From Gemmatimonadota bacterium (GTDB lineage: Bacteria > Gemmatimonadota > Gemmatimonadetes > Gemmatimonadales > Gemmatimonadaceae): 64,000 nt of DNA. The notes beneath the pieces were generated by a model. It was not told where the DNA came from. It did no database searches and worked only from the letters and a program-made list of their open reading frames with translations. How positions within the stretch are numbered: position 1 is the stretch's first letter; every line of letters starts with the position of its first letter. The stretch covers positions 24,154-88,153 of the forward strand of contig JAPLKT010000121.1 in the NCBI GenBank assembly GCA_026387895.1. Reading direction: 5' to 3'. Position numbers and translations under genes: made by a program. Below, in pieces: positions 43,020-52,150 of this stretch.

Positions 43020-43415
43020 ATGCGTGAGCCCCGGTGGGTCGCCCGCATGGTCGTGGATGCGGTGCACTTCGATCAACTGCGCGAGCACGGTGGGTTGCCG
43101 GGCATTCGCGACGAGACGGCGCTTGAGGCGGCGTTGGCTCGACCGCGACACAAGTGGCACTACGAAGCCGACGTCGATCTCGCCGCTCTCGCAGCGGCCT
43201 ATGCCTATGGACTTGCCACGGCGCACGCCTACGCAGACGGCAACAAGCGAATTGCCTTTCTGGTCGCCGTGATTTTTCTCGACCTGAACGGGAAGGCCCT
43301 GGATACCGACGAGTGTTCGGTCGTCCAAGCGATGACATCGTTGGCGGCCGGCACGCTGAGCGAACCAGAACTCGCGGCGTGGATCCGGGAGCGGCTGAAG
43401 CGGGTGGTGCGGTAG
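43020..43415 (+). CDS. Doc/Fic family toxin (death-on-curing-like)
   Basis: The 131-residue protein has the Fic-domain core HAYADGNKR at 69-77, close to the canonical HxFxDGNxxR(K/R). Asp73, Gly74, Asn75 and Lys76 are all present, so it should be active. It has the short Doc length and the helical VDAVHFDQLREHGG N-terminus. Doc proteins phosphorylate EF-Tu and stop translation. ATG 43020 lies 3 nt after the antitoxin stop. The partner is AbrB-like rather than the Phd of phage P1, a combination also known in chromosomal modules. Confidence 0.9.
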   Translation: MREPRWVARMVVDAVHFDQLREHGGLPGIRDETALEAALARPRHKWHYEADVDLAALAAAYAYGLATAHAYADGNKRIAFLVAVIFLDLNGKALDTDECSVVQAMTSLAAGTLSEPELAAWIRERLKRVVR

Positions 43416-43475
43416 GAGCGGTCGACCGTCACCTCACCCCCCCCTCCTACGCCCCACCCGCAGCACCCGTATGTT

Positions 43476-43495
43476 AGCGCACTACTCCTCACCCC
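43476..43495 (+). repeat. duplicated leader element, copy 1
   Basis: AGCGCACTACTCCTCACCCC is repeated exactly at 44904-44923. Each copy lies 10-13 nt before the ATG of an M20-type gene. Neither copy has a Shine-Dalgarno sequence. Confidence 0.85.
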
Positions 43496-43505
43496 AAGGC
43501 CCCTC

Positions 43506-44886
43506 ATGCGCCGTCTGTCCCTGTTCGCCCTGCTGGCTGTCGTGCTGGCTGTCGTGCTCGCCGTCCCGCTGCGCGCACAGTCCACCGCACACGAAAAGCT
43601 CGCCCGTGAGGTCTACAAGCAACTCATCGAAATCAATACGGTCGATTCTGTCGGATCGGTCACCAAAGCGGTCGAAGCGCTCGCGGTGCGCTTCAAAGCG
43701 GCCGGCTTCCCAGACGCCGATATCCACGTCCTGATCCCGACCAACGCGCCCACCAAAGGCAATCTCGTGGTCCGCTACCGCGGTCGCGGTGGCGTGGGCG
43801 CCCCGAAGCCGCTCCTGCTCCTGGCGCATCTCGACGTCGTCGCAGCCCTGCGCGCAGACTGGCCGCGCGACCCGTTCACCCTGAACGAAGAGAACGGCTT
43901 CTTCCTCGGCCGCGGCACCTCAGACGACAAATCCATGGCGTCGATCTTCGCCACCAATCTGTTGTGGATGAAGCAGGAAGGGGTGGTTCCGGATCGCGAT
44001 ATTATCCTCGCGCTGACCGCCGACGAAGAAGGGGGCAGCTCCAACGGCGCGCATTGGATTGCCACCGAACACAAAGATTTGATTGACGCCGAGTATGCGA
44101 TCAACGAAGGGGGCGACGGCGCGCTGATCAATGGCAAGCCGGTCACGAACGGCGTGCAGGCAGCAGAGAAAGTGTCGGTAAACTTCACCTTTACCGCGCT
44201 CAACTCTGGCGGCCACTCCAGCATGCCGCGCCCCGACAACGCGATCTACGCCCTCACCAAGGCGCTGCTCAAGGTGAGCGAGTTTGAGTTTCCAGTCGTG
44301 CTGAATCCGGTGACAACCGCGTACCTGCTCCAGTCGTCCAAGGCGATGCCAGATCCGGCCGTTGCCGCCGCCATGAAAGCGATTGTCGCGAACCCGAAAG
44401 ATAAAAAAGCCAACGCGATCCTCGCCAAGGATGCGTTCGTCCATTCGGTGCTGCGCACCACCTGTGTTGCCACGCGTCTGGCCGGCGGTCACGCCAACAA
44501 CGCGCTCCCGCAGACAGCCACGTCCAATGTGAACTGCCGTATCGAACCGACCTCGACTTACGAATACGTAAAGTCCACACTCGAGCGCGTGGTGGGTGAC
44601 ACCGGCGTAAAGATCACGCTGATTGGCAACGCACTGAAGGGCGTGGTGGGTGCGCCGCCGAGCGCGGTGCCCGCTGAGTTTTTGGGCGCGGTCACCGCGA
44701 TTACGAAGAAGATGTGGGGCGATATCCCCGTCGTGCCGAACATGAGCACCGGTGCAACTGTTCTACGAAGGGGAAGAGCGGAACATGCACGGCCGCGACG
44801 AGAAGATTCGCGTCAAGTCGTACTACGACGGGCTCGCCTTCCTCGATCAGCTGGTGCGGACACTGACGGTAAAAACAAAGATGTAA
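43506..44886 (+). pseudogene. exported M20 peptidase, frameshifted near C-terminus
   Basis: The protein has a signal peptide (ALLAVVLAVVLAVPLRAQ), then an M20/M28-like metallopeptidase with LLLLAHLDVV (zinc His), GRGTSDDKS, LTADEEGGS (catalytic Glu) and the dimerisation domain around FTALNSGGHSSMP. Near 44755 the frame is lost just after NMSTGAT. The true tail resumes one frame over as FYEGEERNMHGRDEKI and SYYDGLAFLDQLV to TAA 44884. Roughly 17 residues (usually GLYLRxAGIP-like) are missing at the junction. The upstream frame then continues by chance into the next gene. It is an out-of-frame deletion or an assembly error. Confidence 0.82.
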
Positions 44887-44903
44887 GCCATTTCCACACA
44901 CAC

Positions 44904-44923
44904 AGCGCACTACTCCTCACCCC
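44904..44923 (+). repeat. duplicated leader element, copy 2
   Basis: Exact 20 nt copy of 43476-43495, 13 nt before the ATG of the intact amidohydrolase. Confidence 0.85.
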
Positions 44924-44936
44924 TCGGCCGCCCCTC

Positions 44937-46541
44937 ATGCGCCTCCTCGCCCGCGTTGCCACCACCCTCGCCCTGACCGCTGGCATCGCGAGTGCACAAT
45001 CCGCGACCACCACTGACACACGCGCGGATCGCCTCAAAGCAGAACTGGCCACGGCCATCGACGGCCGCGCAAAACTCGCGCAGCAAATGGTCGACCAAGT
45101 CTTCTCCTTCGGCGAACTCGGCATGCAAGAGTTCGAGAGCTCCAAGTATCTGACGGGGATCCTCGAGAAAAACGGCTTCACGATCGTGCGCGGCGTCGCC
45201 GGCATCCCCACCGCATGGACCGCGCGATGGGGCTCGGGCTCACCAGTCATCGCACTGGGCTCCGATATCGATGGCATACCGCAATCGAATCAGAAACCGG
45301 CCACCGCCGCCAAAGATTGGATTGTCCCCGGTGCCCCCGGGCACGGCGAGGGCCACAACAGCGGCGTTCCGCTCAACATCATTGCCGCGCTCGCCGTGAA
45401 AGACATCATGGTCCGCGAGAAGATTTCTGGCACGATCATGCTCTGGCCTGGGGTCGCCGAGGAGCAGTTGGGGAGCAAGGCGTATCTCGTGCGGGCTGGC
45501 GTGTTCAAGGATGTGGACGCCAACCTCTTTGCGCACGTGAGCGACGAGTTCGGCATTTCGTGGGGCGACGAGCCGGCGCTCGCCTTGATCTCGGCGATCT
45601 TCAAGTTCAAAGGCGAAAGTGCGCACGCCGCGGCCGCGCCGTGGCGTGGCAAGAGTGCGCTCGACGCGGTGATGAACATGGGGAACGCGTGGGAGTTCCA
45701 CCGCGAGCACATGGAGCTGTCGCAGCGCTCACACTATGTGATCACCGATGGGGGCGACCAGCCGAATGTGGTGCCGAGTACCGCGTCGATCTGGTTTTAT
45801 TTGCGTGAGCGCGATCCCGCGCGCGTGACGCAAATGTTTGAGGATGCCAAGCAGATTGCGCGTGGCGCGGCGATGCAGACCTTCACCAAGCTCGACACGG
45901 TCGTGATGGTTGGGTCGGCGTGGCGTCCGCACTTCAACAAGCCGATTGCGGTGGCGATGCATGCCAACGCGGTGAAAGTCGGCATGCCCAAGTGGGATGC
46001 GAACGATCAATCCATGGCCAAGGGGGTGCAGCGCATACTCGGCAAGCCCGACACGGGGCTCACGACCAAGGTGGCGCCATTGCGGTCGCCCGAAGAGGCG
46101 GCCGCGGCGAGCAGCGGCACGGGGAGCGATGATATTGGCGACGTGACGTGGACGGTGCCGTCGGTGACGCTCTATTATCCCGCGAACATTCCTGGAACGC
46201 CTGGCCACAACTGGGCGGACGGGATCGCAATGGCAACGCCGATTGCGCACAAGGGTGTGGTGGCGGGCGCGAAGGTGCAGGCCATGACCTTGCTCGACCT
46301 GATGTTGTCGCCGCCGCTTGTGACGGATGCCAAGCGTTACTTCACGGATGTGCAGACCAAGACGGTGACGTATAAGCCGCTGATGTCACCGGCCGACCAG
46401 CCCGCGATATGGTTGAACGCCGAGAAGATGGCGAAGTACCGCGAGCTGATGCGTCCGTTTTACTACGATGCCACCAAGTTCTCGACCTATCTGGAGCAAC
46501 TCGGGATTAAGTATCCAACGATGCCCGGGTCGGTGCCGTGA
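44937..46541 (+). CDS. M20 family amidohydrolase, exported (AbgB-like)
   Basis: This 534-residue protein starts at ATG 44937 with its own signal peptide (ATTLALTAGIASAQ), not as a fusion with the preceding gene. It shows GSDIDGIPQSNQ, APGHGEGHNSG, WPGVAEEQLGSK and FKGESAHAAAAPWRGKSALDAVMN, all typical of the AbgB/aminobenzoyl-glutamate and amino-acyl amidohydrolase branch. It also has TGSDDIGDVTWTVPS near the C-terminus. The enzymes cleave N-acyl amino acids with two zinc ions. Despite the leader duplication, its sequence is only distantly related to the broken peptidase upstream. Confidence 0.9.
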   Translation: MRLLARVATTLALTAGIASAQSATTTDTRADRLKAELATAIDGRAKLAQQMVDQVFSFGELGMQEFESSKYLTGILEKNGFTIVRGVAGIPTAWTARWGSGSPVIALGSDIDGIPQSNQKPATAAKDWIVPGAPGHGEGHNSGVPLNIIAALAVKDIMVREKISGTIMLWPGVAEEQLGSKAYLVRAGVFKDVDANLFAHVSDEFGISWGDEPALALISAIFKFKGESAHAAAAPWRGKSALDAVMNMGNAWEFHREHMELSQRSHYVITDGGDQPNVVPSTASIWFYLRERDPARVTQMFEDAKQIARGAAMQTFTKLDTVVMVGSAWRPHFNKPIAVAMHANAVKVGMPKWDANDQSMAKGVQRILGKPDTGLTTKVAPLRSPEEAAAASSGTGSDDIGDVTWTVPSVTLYYPANIPGTPGHNWADGIAMATPIAHKGVVAGAKVQAMTLLDLMLSPPLVTDAKRYFTDVQTKTVTYKPLMSPADQPAIWLNAEKMAKYRELMRPFYYDATKFSTYLEQLGIKYPTMPGSVP

Positions 46542-46554
46542 TCGGTGGCAGCGT

Positions 46555-46989
46555 TTACCTGCTATAAACAAAGGTCAGTTGGGGACTTCCGGGCGTGTTA
46601 TCGACGATGGTGACCGTTGTTCCACTGACGGAGCCTGTGGTCGTACCCGAGGCATTAGCGGTCGCCCACTTCGTTCCATTCCACGCGAAGGTCAGTTGCT
46701 TCGAGTCTGTCTGTTCCGACAGCGTGACAAGATTTAAGACGAGTCGGGTGGTTGTTGAACTTGTGGCAACCCCAGCCGAATTGATTGTGAGGCTGGCGAC
46801 CCGCACTTGCAGCTTCCCGGACGGGCCCTGATCTAGCACCGTATATGGGAGCGCGCTGCCGTTGACGGTTTTGAGGTCATACAGACCAGCGATGACATCA
46901 GCGGTTGGGGCAGGGGCAGTGACCGAATCGTTGCCTTTGCAGGCCAGCAAAGATGCCGTTGCGAATGCGATAAAGAGGGCGTGTTTCAT
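46555..46989 (-). CDS. small lipoprotein, function unknown
   Basis: The 144-residue protein has a lipoprotein signal with lipobox SLLACKG (Cys17). The rest is a beta-rich, threonine- and serine-rich domain (GTTTGSVSGTTVTIVDNTPG) without catalytic motifs. It recalls the short beta-sheet lipoproteins common in this type of genome. It converges on the amidohydrolase with 13 bp between stops. Confidence 0.65.
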   Translation of the reverse strand: MKHALFIAFATASLLACKGNDSVTAPAPTADVIAGLYDLKTVNGSALPYTVLDQGPSGKLQVRVASLTINSAGVATSSTTTRLVLNLVTLSEQTDSKQLTFAWNGTKWATANASGTTTGSVSGTTVTIVDNTPGSPQLTFVYSR

Positions 46990-47083
46990 TGTTCAATAGC
47001 TTCAGGGTGAGGTACTGCCTATCCATGGGCAGGCGAAAGCCACACTCTGTTAATACGACACTTTATCAGCGACCGCTAGAGGC

Positions 47084-47126
47084 AAAACACAAACACCCCG
47101 ACCGGTTGGCGGGGTGTTTGTGTTTT
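47084..47126. terminator. bidirectional terminator
   Basis: A 17 bp stem (AAAACACAAACACCCCG) with an ACCGGTTGG loop and T-tract on the plus side. It serves the mmsA gene (minus, ending 47149). Confidence 0.9.
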
Positions 47127-47148
47127 TTGGTCCCAGTGAAGGCAGCAG

Positions 47149-48645
47149 CTACCGCAGCACCGGCATCGTAAACGAGGCCGCATCGGCACCAGATGGCCAC
47201 CGTGTGGTGACCGTTTTGACGCGCGTGTAAAAGCGCACGCCATCCATGCCATGCTGGTTGTGATCGCCAAACGCTGAGGCTTTCCAGCCGCCAAACGAAT
47301 AAAACGCCATCGGCACCGGGATCGGCACATTAATGCCCACCATGCCGCACTGCACGCGATGCGCGAACTCACGTGCCGCGCCACCACTGCGCGTAAAGAT
47401 CGCGACGCCGTTACCGTACTGGTGCGTGTTGCACAGCTCCAGCGCCTCATCGGCACTTTGCACACGCACAATGCACAGTACGGGCCCGAAGATCTCCTCG
47501 CGGTAGATCGACATATCCGCGGTCACGTGGTCAAACAGCGTGCCGCCCAGGTAGAAGCCCTTGCCGGTGGTCGCGGCATGCGTGCGGCCATCGACAACCA
47601 ATGTCGCGCCTGCGCGCGCGCCTGCTTCGATATACCCTGCGATCCGATCCCGATGCACAGCCGTGACGAGCGGACCCATGTCATGCCCGTCGATCAGTGG
47701 ATCCCCTACCTTGAGCGCGCGCACCTGGTCCGTGAGACGTGCAACCAAGGCATCGGCGGTCGCATCACCCACCACGACGGCCACAGAAATCGCCATGCAC
47801 CGCTCGCCTGCCGATCCGTACGCAGCGCCCATAAGCGAGGTCGTCGTCATGTCGAGATCGGCATCCGGTAACACCACCAAATGATTCTTCGCGCCGCCCA
47901 TCGCTTGTACGCGCTTGCCGTGTCGCGCCGACGTCTCGTACACATGCTGCGCAATCGGTGTAGATCCCACGAAGCTCACCGCCTGAATGCGCGGATCAGA
48001 GCAGAGCGCGTTCACCGCTTCGGCGTCGCCATGGAGCACATTCAACACACCCGGCGGTCCGCCCGCTTCCACAAACAACTCCGCCAACCGCACGGCCGTC
48101 GATGGATTGCGCTCCGAAGGCTTGAGAATCACCGCGTTTCCGCACGCGAGCGCCGGCCCCAACATCCACATGGGCACCATCGCCGGGAAGTTGAACGGCG
48201 TGATCGCGGCCGTAACGCCGAGCGGCTGCCGCATGGAGTACATGTCAATGCCGCGCGCCACAGTATCGCTGAACTCGCCCTTCATGAGATGCGGAATGCC
48301 GGTCGCGAACTCCACCACTTCCAGCCCACGCTGCAGTTCGCCTCGCGCATCGGCCAGCACCTTCCCGTGCTCGCGGCTAATCCCCGCGGCGATTTCCTCG
48401 GTGTGCGCAATGCAGAGCTCGCGCCAGCGCAGCAGCACCCGCGCGCGATCGAGCGCCGAGCGTGCACCCCACGCCGGTGCCGCGGCGGCCGCGTCGGCAA
48501 TGCAGGCTTCAATGTCTACGGCATCGGCCAGCGGCACGTCCGCTGCCACGTCGCCGGTTGACGGATTGTACACAGGCGACCAGCGCGTCGTATGGGCGGC
48601 GTGGCGCACTCCGGCGCGCACGTGAGGAATCTGTGGGATTGACAT
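47149..48645 (-). CDS. mmsA: methylmalonate-semialdehyde dehydrogenase (CoA-acylating)
   Basis: The 498-residue aldehyde dehydrogenase has MMSDH signatures: FNFPAMVP at 151-158, GGAKNHLVVLPDAD (250-263), GSAGERCMAIS with catalytic Cys283, and REEIFGPVL. It oxidises malonate or methylmalonate semialdehyde to acetyl- or propionyl-CoA with CoA and NAD, ending valine, thymine, beta-alanine or inositol breakdown. A hairpin with a T-rich tail lies between it and the upstream dehydrogenase (48676-48699), so it may be partly separately expressed. ATG 48645 is used. Confidence 0.93.
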   Translation of the reverse strand: MSIPQIPHVRAGVRHAAHTTRWSPVYNPSTGDVAADVPLADAVDIEACIADAAAAAPAWGARSALDRARVLLRWRELCIAHTEEIAAGISREHGKVLADARGELQRGLEVVEFATGIPHLMKGEFSDTVARGIDMYSMRQPLGVTAAITPFNFPAMVPMWMLGPALACGNAVILKPSERNPSTAVRLAELFVEAGGPPGVLNVLHGDAEAVNALCSDPRIQAVSFVGSTPIAQHVYETSARHGKRVQAMGGAKNHLVVLPDADLDMTTTSLMGAAYGSAGERCMAISVAVVVGDATADALVARLTDQVRALKVGDPLIDGHDMGPLVTAVHRDRIAGYIEAGARAGATLVVDGRTHAATTGKGFYLGGTLFDHVTADMSIYREEIFGPVLCIVRVQSADEALELCNTHQYGNGVAIFTRSGGAAREFAHRVQCGMVGINVPIPVPMAFYSFGGWKASAFGDHNQHGMDGVRFYTRVKTVTTRWPSGADAASFTMPVLR

Positions 48646-48675
48646 AGCTCGACCGTGGAAGCGAGAAAAGAGTGC

Positions 48676-48699
48676 CCTGCCGCAGACGTGTGCGGCAGG
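48676..48699. terminator. hairpin between tartrate-type dehydrogenase and mmsA
   Basis: A 9 bp stem (CCTGCCGCA) with a GACGTG loop on the plus strand. On the minus strand it is followed by GCACTCTTTTCTC, a terminator-like T-tract. Confidence 0.7.
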
Positions 48700-48712
48700 A
48701 AAGGCTCAGGAG

Positions 48713-49786
48713 TTAGGACAAGGCATCGGCAATCGCCACCGCGACATCGTTCGTGTTGGCCGTTCCGCCGAGATCAGGTGTCCGCGGTCCGCCGTCATGA
48801 ACCACGCGTTCGATCGCGCGTACAATCCGATCGTGCGCGCCGGTCATTCCGAGATGGTCGAGCATCATCGCGCCGGCCCAGATCGCGCCAATTGGGTTGG
48901 CGATACCACGCCCTGCAATGTCGGGCGCCGAGCCATGGATCGGCTCGAACATCGAGGGATGCAGGCGCTCAGGGTTGATATTGGCCCCAGGTGCGACCCC
49001 AAGGCTCCCAGAAATCGCGGCGCCAAGATCGGTCAGAATATCGCCGAACAAGTTGGATGCCACGATCACATCGAGTGTGTGCGGATGCGTGACCATGCGG
49101 GCGGCCAGTGCATCCACGTGATACTTGCGCCACGCAACCGCGGGATACTCGTTCGCGACACGCTCCACGGCCTCATCCCAGAGCACCATGCTGTGTTGCA
49201 ACGCATTCGACTTCGTGGCGCTAGCGAGCAACTTCCGCGGACGCCGTGCGGCGAGTTCAAATGCGTAGCGCGCAATGCGATCCACGCCACGTCTCGTGAA
49301 AACTCCCGTCTGCTCGGCGACCTCATGCGGCGTGCCCGCATGCATCCGTCCGCCAAAGCCGGCGTACTCGCCCTCGGAGTTCTCGCGGACGCAGACCATG
49401 TCGATGTCCGCCGGCCCACGACCGGATAACGGACCCGGTACACCGGCCAAGAGTCGCATTGGCCGGAGATTGACGTACTGGTCGAACCGCTGGCGGATGG
49501 GCAGAATCAGCTCCCACACGGATACGTGATCGGGAACACCGACCGCGCCGATCGCGCCGAGGTAGATCGCGTCGAAATCCTTGAGCCGATCGAGGGCGTC
49601 CGCGCTCATCATGGTGCCGGTGCGCTGATAGAACTCGCAGCCCCAGGGAAAAAGCTCAAACTCCAAGGTGCACGACTCTGTGCGCACGGCCTGACGGAGG
49701 ACGTCGATGCCGGCGGGAATCACTTCTTGGCCAATGCCATCACCGGCAATGACCGCAATACGAAATGTTTTCGATACGCTCGTCAT
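48713..49786 (-). CDS. tartrate dehydrogenase / D-malate dehydrogenase family
   Basis: The 357-residue protein is an isocitrate/isopropylmalate dehydrogenase-fold enzyme of the TtuC/DmlA branch. It has GDGIGQEV at 15-22, GAIGAVGVPDHVSVWE, PIRQRFDQYVNLRP, ENSEGEYAGFGGR and GSAPDIAGRGIANPIGA. Members oxidise and decarboxylate D-malate, tartrate or isopropylmalate with NAD and a divalent metal. It lies 9 nt after an SDR gene. In this operon with a transporter and two other dehydrogenases it probably handles a hydroxy acid; the exact substrate is inferred. Confidence 0.87.
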   Translation of the reverse strand: MTSVSKTFRIAVIAGDGIGQEVIPAGIDVLRQAVRTESCTLEFELFPWGCEFYQRTGTMMSADALDRLKDFDAIYLGAIGAVGVPDHVSVWELILPIRQRFDQYVNLRPMRLLAGVPGPLSGRGPADIDMVCVRENSEGEYAGFGGRMHAGTPHEVAEQTGVFTRRGVDRIARYAFELAARRPRKLLASATKSNALQHSMVLWDEAVERVANEYPAVAWRKYHVDALAARMVTHPHTLDVIVASNLFGDILTDLGAAISGSLGVAPGANINPERLHPSMFEPIHGSAPDIAGRGIANPIGAIWAGAMMLDHLGMTGAHDRIVRAIERVVHDGGPRTPDLGGTANTNDVAVAIADALS

Positions 49787-49795
49787 AGAAACCCT

Positions 49796-50581
49796 CTACA
49801 TGCCCGGCGGTGTGAACCGGCCATCCTGAGCCAGCCATCCGCCATCGGCGTAGATAATCGTGCCGTTTACGTAGCTCGCTGCATCAGACGCAAGGAAGAG
49901 CGTCGGGCCCACCATTTCTTCCGGCTGCGCCCAGCGGCCGAGCGTGGTCTTGGCAGCATAGGCGTTATACCACTCGGGCTGGGCCTTGATCGGTGCCGTG
50001 AGCGGTGTCTCGGTGACGCCCGGGCCGACGCAGTTGACGCGCACGCCGAAGGGGCCAAACTCGCATGCCGCACCCTTGGCGAGCTGCAGGATTCCGGCCT
50101 TAGTCGCAGCGTAGACAGATTGTCCGGGCTCCACCACAGATGCGCGAATCGACGAGAAGAGCACGATACTCCCGCGCCGCTGCGCGACCATAATGCGACC
50201 CGCCGCGCGAATCACATTGAAGTTGCCGGTAATATTCACATTGACCACGCGCGCCAGTTCCTCGTTGGTGTAGTCGAGGATCTTCTTGCGCACGTTGATG
50301 CCGGGTGTGCAAATGAGAATGTCGAGCTTGCCGTGGGTGGCCACGATTCCGTCAAGCGCCGCGTCGACCGACGCCTGATCTGTGATGTCGATCACGCCGC
50401 TCTGTACGCCGTTCCCGACTGCGGCGGCAGTCGCAGCCGCGGCGTCCGCTTTGACGTCGAGGCAGTAGGTAATGGCTCCCATGTCGGCAGCGCCTTTGAC
50501 CACAGCGGCACCAATGCCAGACGCACCGCCAATGACGGCGGCGACTTTGCCCGAGAGGCTAAAAATTCCGTTGCTAGACAT
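49796..50581 (-). CDS. SDR family oxidoreductase
   Basis: This 261-residue classical SDR from ATG 50581 has IGGASGIG (cofactor), LVDVKAD, CTPGIN, the catalytic FSSIRAS, YAATKAG and a C-terminal GTIIYADGGW. The acidic residue after beta-2 (LDVKAD) favours NAD. It is related to gluconate-5-dehydrogenase and 3-oxoacyl reductase-like enzymes. It is second in the operon after the sodium symporter (10 nt gap) and before the tartrate-type dehydrogenase, which suggests oxidation of a hydroxy compound. Confidence 0.9.
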   Translation of the reverse strand: MSSNGIFSLSGKVAAVIGGASGIGAAVVKGAADMGAITYCLDVKADAAAATAAAVGNGVQSGVIDITDQASVDAALDGIVATHGKLDILICTPGINVRKKILDYTNEELARVVNVNITGNFNVIRAAGRIMVAQRRGSIVLFSSIRASVVEPGQSVYAATKAGILQLAKGAACEFGPFGVRVNCVGPGVTETPLTAPIKAQPEWYNAYAAKTTLGRWAQPEEMVGPTLFLASDAASYVNGTIIYADGGWLAQDGRFTPPGM

Positions 50582-50591
50582 GGTCCGAGGT

Positions 50592-52025
50592 TTACCGAGA
50601 TAAAGATGGCGATCCGGTCCGGTCCGATTTGCTCGGGCCGCCCATGATACGTCGAATAGTATACGCGACGAGGAACGCAACAATCGCCGCCGCCAAGCCG
50701 CCCATCGCGGGCGTTACCCCTGAGAGCGGCTTGCCGCCGTGTAGCAGTTGGAAGGCACCGACCACAATCGTCCCGCTCACAATCGATGCCAACGCTTCCG
50801 TCGATGACGGGCGATCACTCAACAGGCCCGTCACAATCGGCACGAAGAGCGTTACCCCCATAATCGTGTAAAAGATACTGAGCACACTCACGACGCCAGC
50901 GGCGACTAGCGCAATCCCGATGCCCATGGCACCGGCCAGCACCGCGGTGATGCGCGTGACCCGCAACATCTGTAAATCACTCGCGCCTGGATTGAGAAAG
51001 CGCTTATAAAAGTCCTGCGCGAGCGACGTGGTCAGCGTAAACAGCACGGCATCTGCCGCGCTCAGTTCTGCCGAGAACACGGCAGCTAGCCCCAACGCAC
51101 CGACCGCGACCGGCACACCGGACATCAACAGCGTAGGCAAGGCGAGTTCCGGTTGCGCGAGATCGGGGAAGCGCACGCGAGCAATCATGCCGAGCAACAC
51201 CGGCACGAAGGCGTAGGCGCACAGCGCCAGTGCGTTGAGTCCGACGCCGATCCGAACCGACCGGTCATCGCGGGCGCCGTAGATTTTTTGCAACAGTCCC
51301 GGCGCGACAATAAATGCAGGCCCCAGCATCGCGAGATATACGAGGCCAGAGGTCCCGCCGTGCCACGGATTCCAATAGTCAGCCGTGGGCTGCAAGGCAC
51401 GCACCGCCGTCCAGCCACCCGCCGCGGCCAGCGCGACAGGAATGGCAATGGCAAAGCCAACCACCTTCACCGTGAGCTGCACGACGTTGACATATGCCGA
51501 GGCCAGCAATCCACCGGCGGCGAAGTAGATAGTGATCAGCACGCCCGCGAGAATGCAGCCCCAGGTTTTGGGCACGCCCGCGATCACATACAAAATCCAC
51601 GACACCGCAATGAGCTGTCCGGCCAGAATGAACGCTGATCCAATCCAGAGCAGCGCGGCAATGACGCTGCGCACCGTCACGCCGTATCGGAACTCGAGAT
51701 ATTCACCCACGGTGTGCAATCCACGCTCAGCGGCGACTCGGCGGATGGCCGGCCCAATCCAGAATGCCAGCACGAATGACCCAAGGCCCGCTGAGAGGAC
51801 CCACCAGATAGCCGAGAGTCCATTTTGGTAGCCCAGCCCTGTGGCGCCGACGGTGGATCCTGCGCCGATATTGGCGGCCAGCATGGTGCTGAAGATCAGC
51901 CCGGGGCCAAGGGAGCGGCCGGCCACGAAGAAATCGCCAGAGCTCCGTACGCGGCGTGAGATCCACGCCCCAAGGCCCAGTTGGGCGGCGGAATAGAGCA
52001 GAATCAGGACGAGATAAGAGGTCAT
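50592..52025 (-). CDS. sodium:solute symporter (SSS family)
   Basis: This 477-residue permease from ATG 52025 has about 13 hydrophobic segments. SSS features are YLVLILLYSAAQLGLGAW, DFFVAGRSLGPG, LAANIGAGSTVGATGLGYQ and AVFSAELSAADAVLFT. The family imports sugars, amino acids, pantothenate, proline, or organic acids with sodium. It leads a minus-strand operon with two dehydrogenases and (past a hairpin) mmsA, so it probably imports their substrate. It is divergent from the M20 gene across 125 bp, which contains TTGACA at 52115-52120. Confidence 0.88.
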   Translation of the reverse strand: MTSYLVLILLYSAAQLGLGAWISRRVRSSGDFFVAGRSLGPGLIFSTMLAANIGAGSTVGATGLGYQNGLSAIWWVLSAGLGSFVLAFWIGPAIRRVAAERGLHTVGEYLEFRYGVTVRSVIAALLWIGSAFILAGQLIAVSWILYVIAGVPKTWGCILAGVLITIYFAAGGLLASAYVNVVQLTVKVVGFAIAIPVALAAAGGWTAVRALQPTADYWNPWHGGTSGLVYLAMLGPAFIVAPGLLQKIYGARDDRSVRIGVGLNALALCAYAFVPVLLGMIARVRFPDLAQPELALPTLLMSGVPVAVGALGLAAVFSAELSAADAVLFTLTTSLAQDFYKRFLNPGASDLQMLRVTRITAVLAGAMGIGIALVAAGVVSVLSIFYTIMGVTLFVPIVTGLLSDRPSSTEALASIVSGTIVVGAFQLLHGGKPLSGVTPAMGGLAAAIVAFLVAYTIRRIMGGPSKSDRTGSPSLSR

Positions 52026-52150
52026 GATTGGCGCCGGAGAGAGGGCCGTTCGAGCACACAGGAACGGACCAACGTAAAGGATCTGCCACATAACCTACGT
52101 GCGAAAACATTTACTTGACAAGCCATAAGAAATGACCGAAACTTGACGCT

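Noticed and set aside
43506..46541. One 1011-residue double peptidase
   Set aside because: The second half has its own ATG and signal peptide, and the true tail of the first half is in another frame; the frames join by chance.
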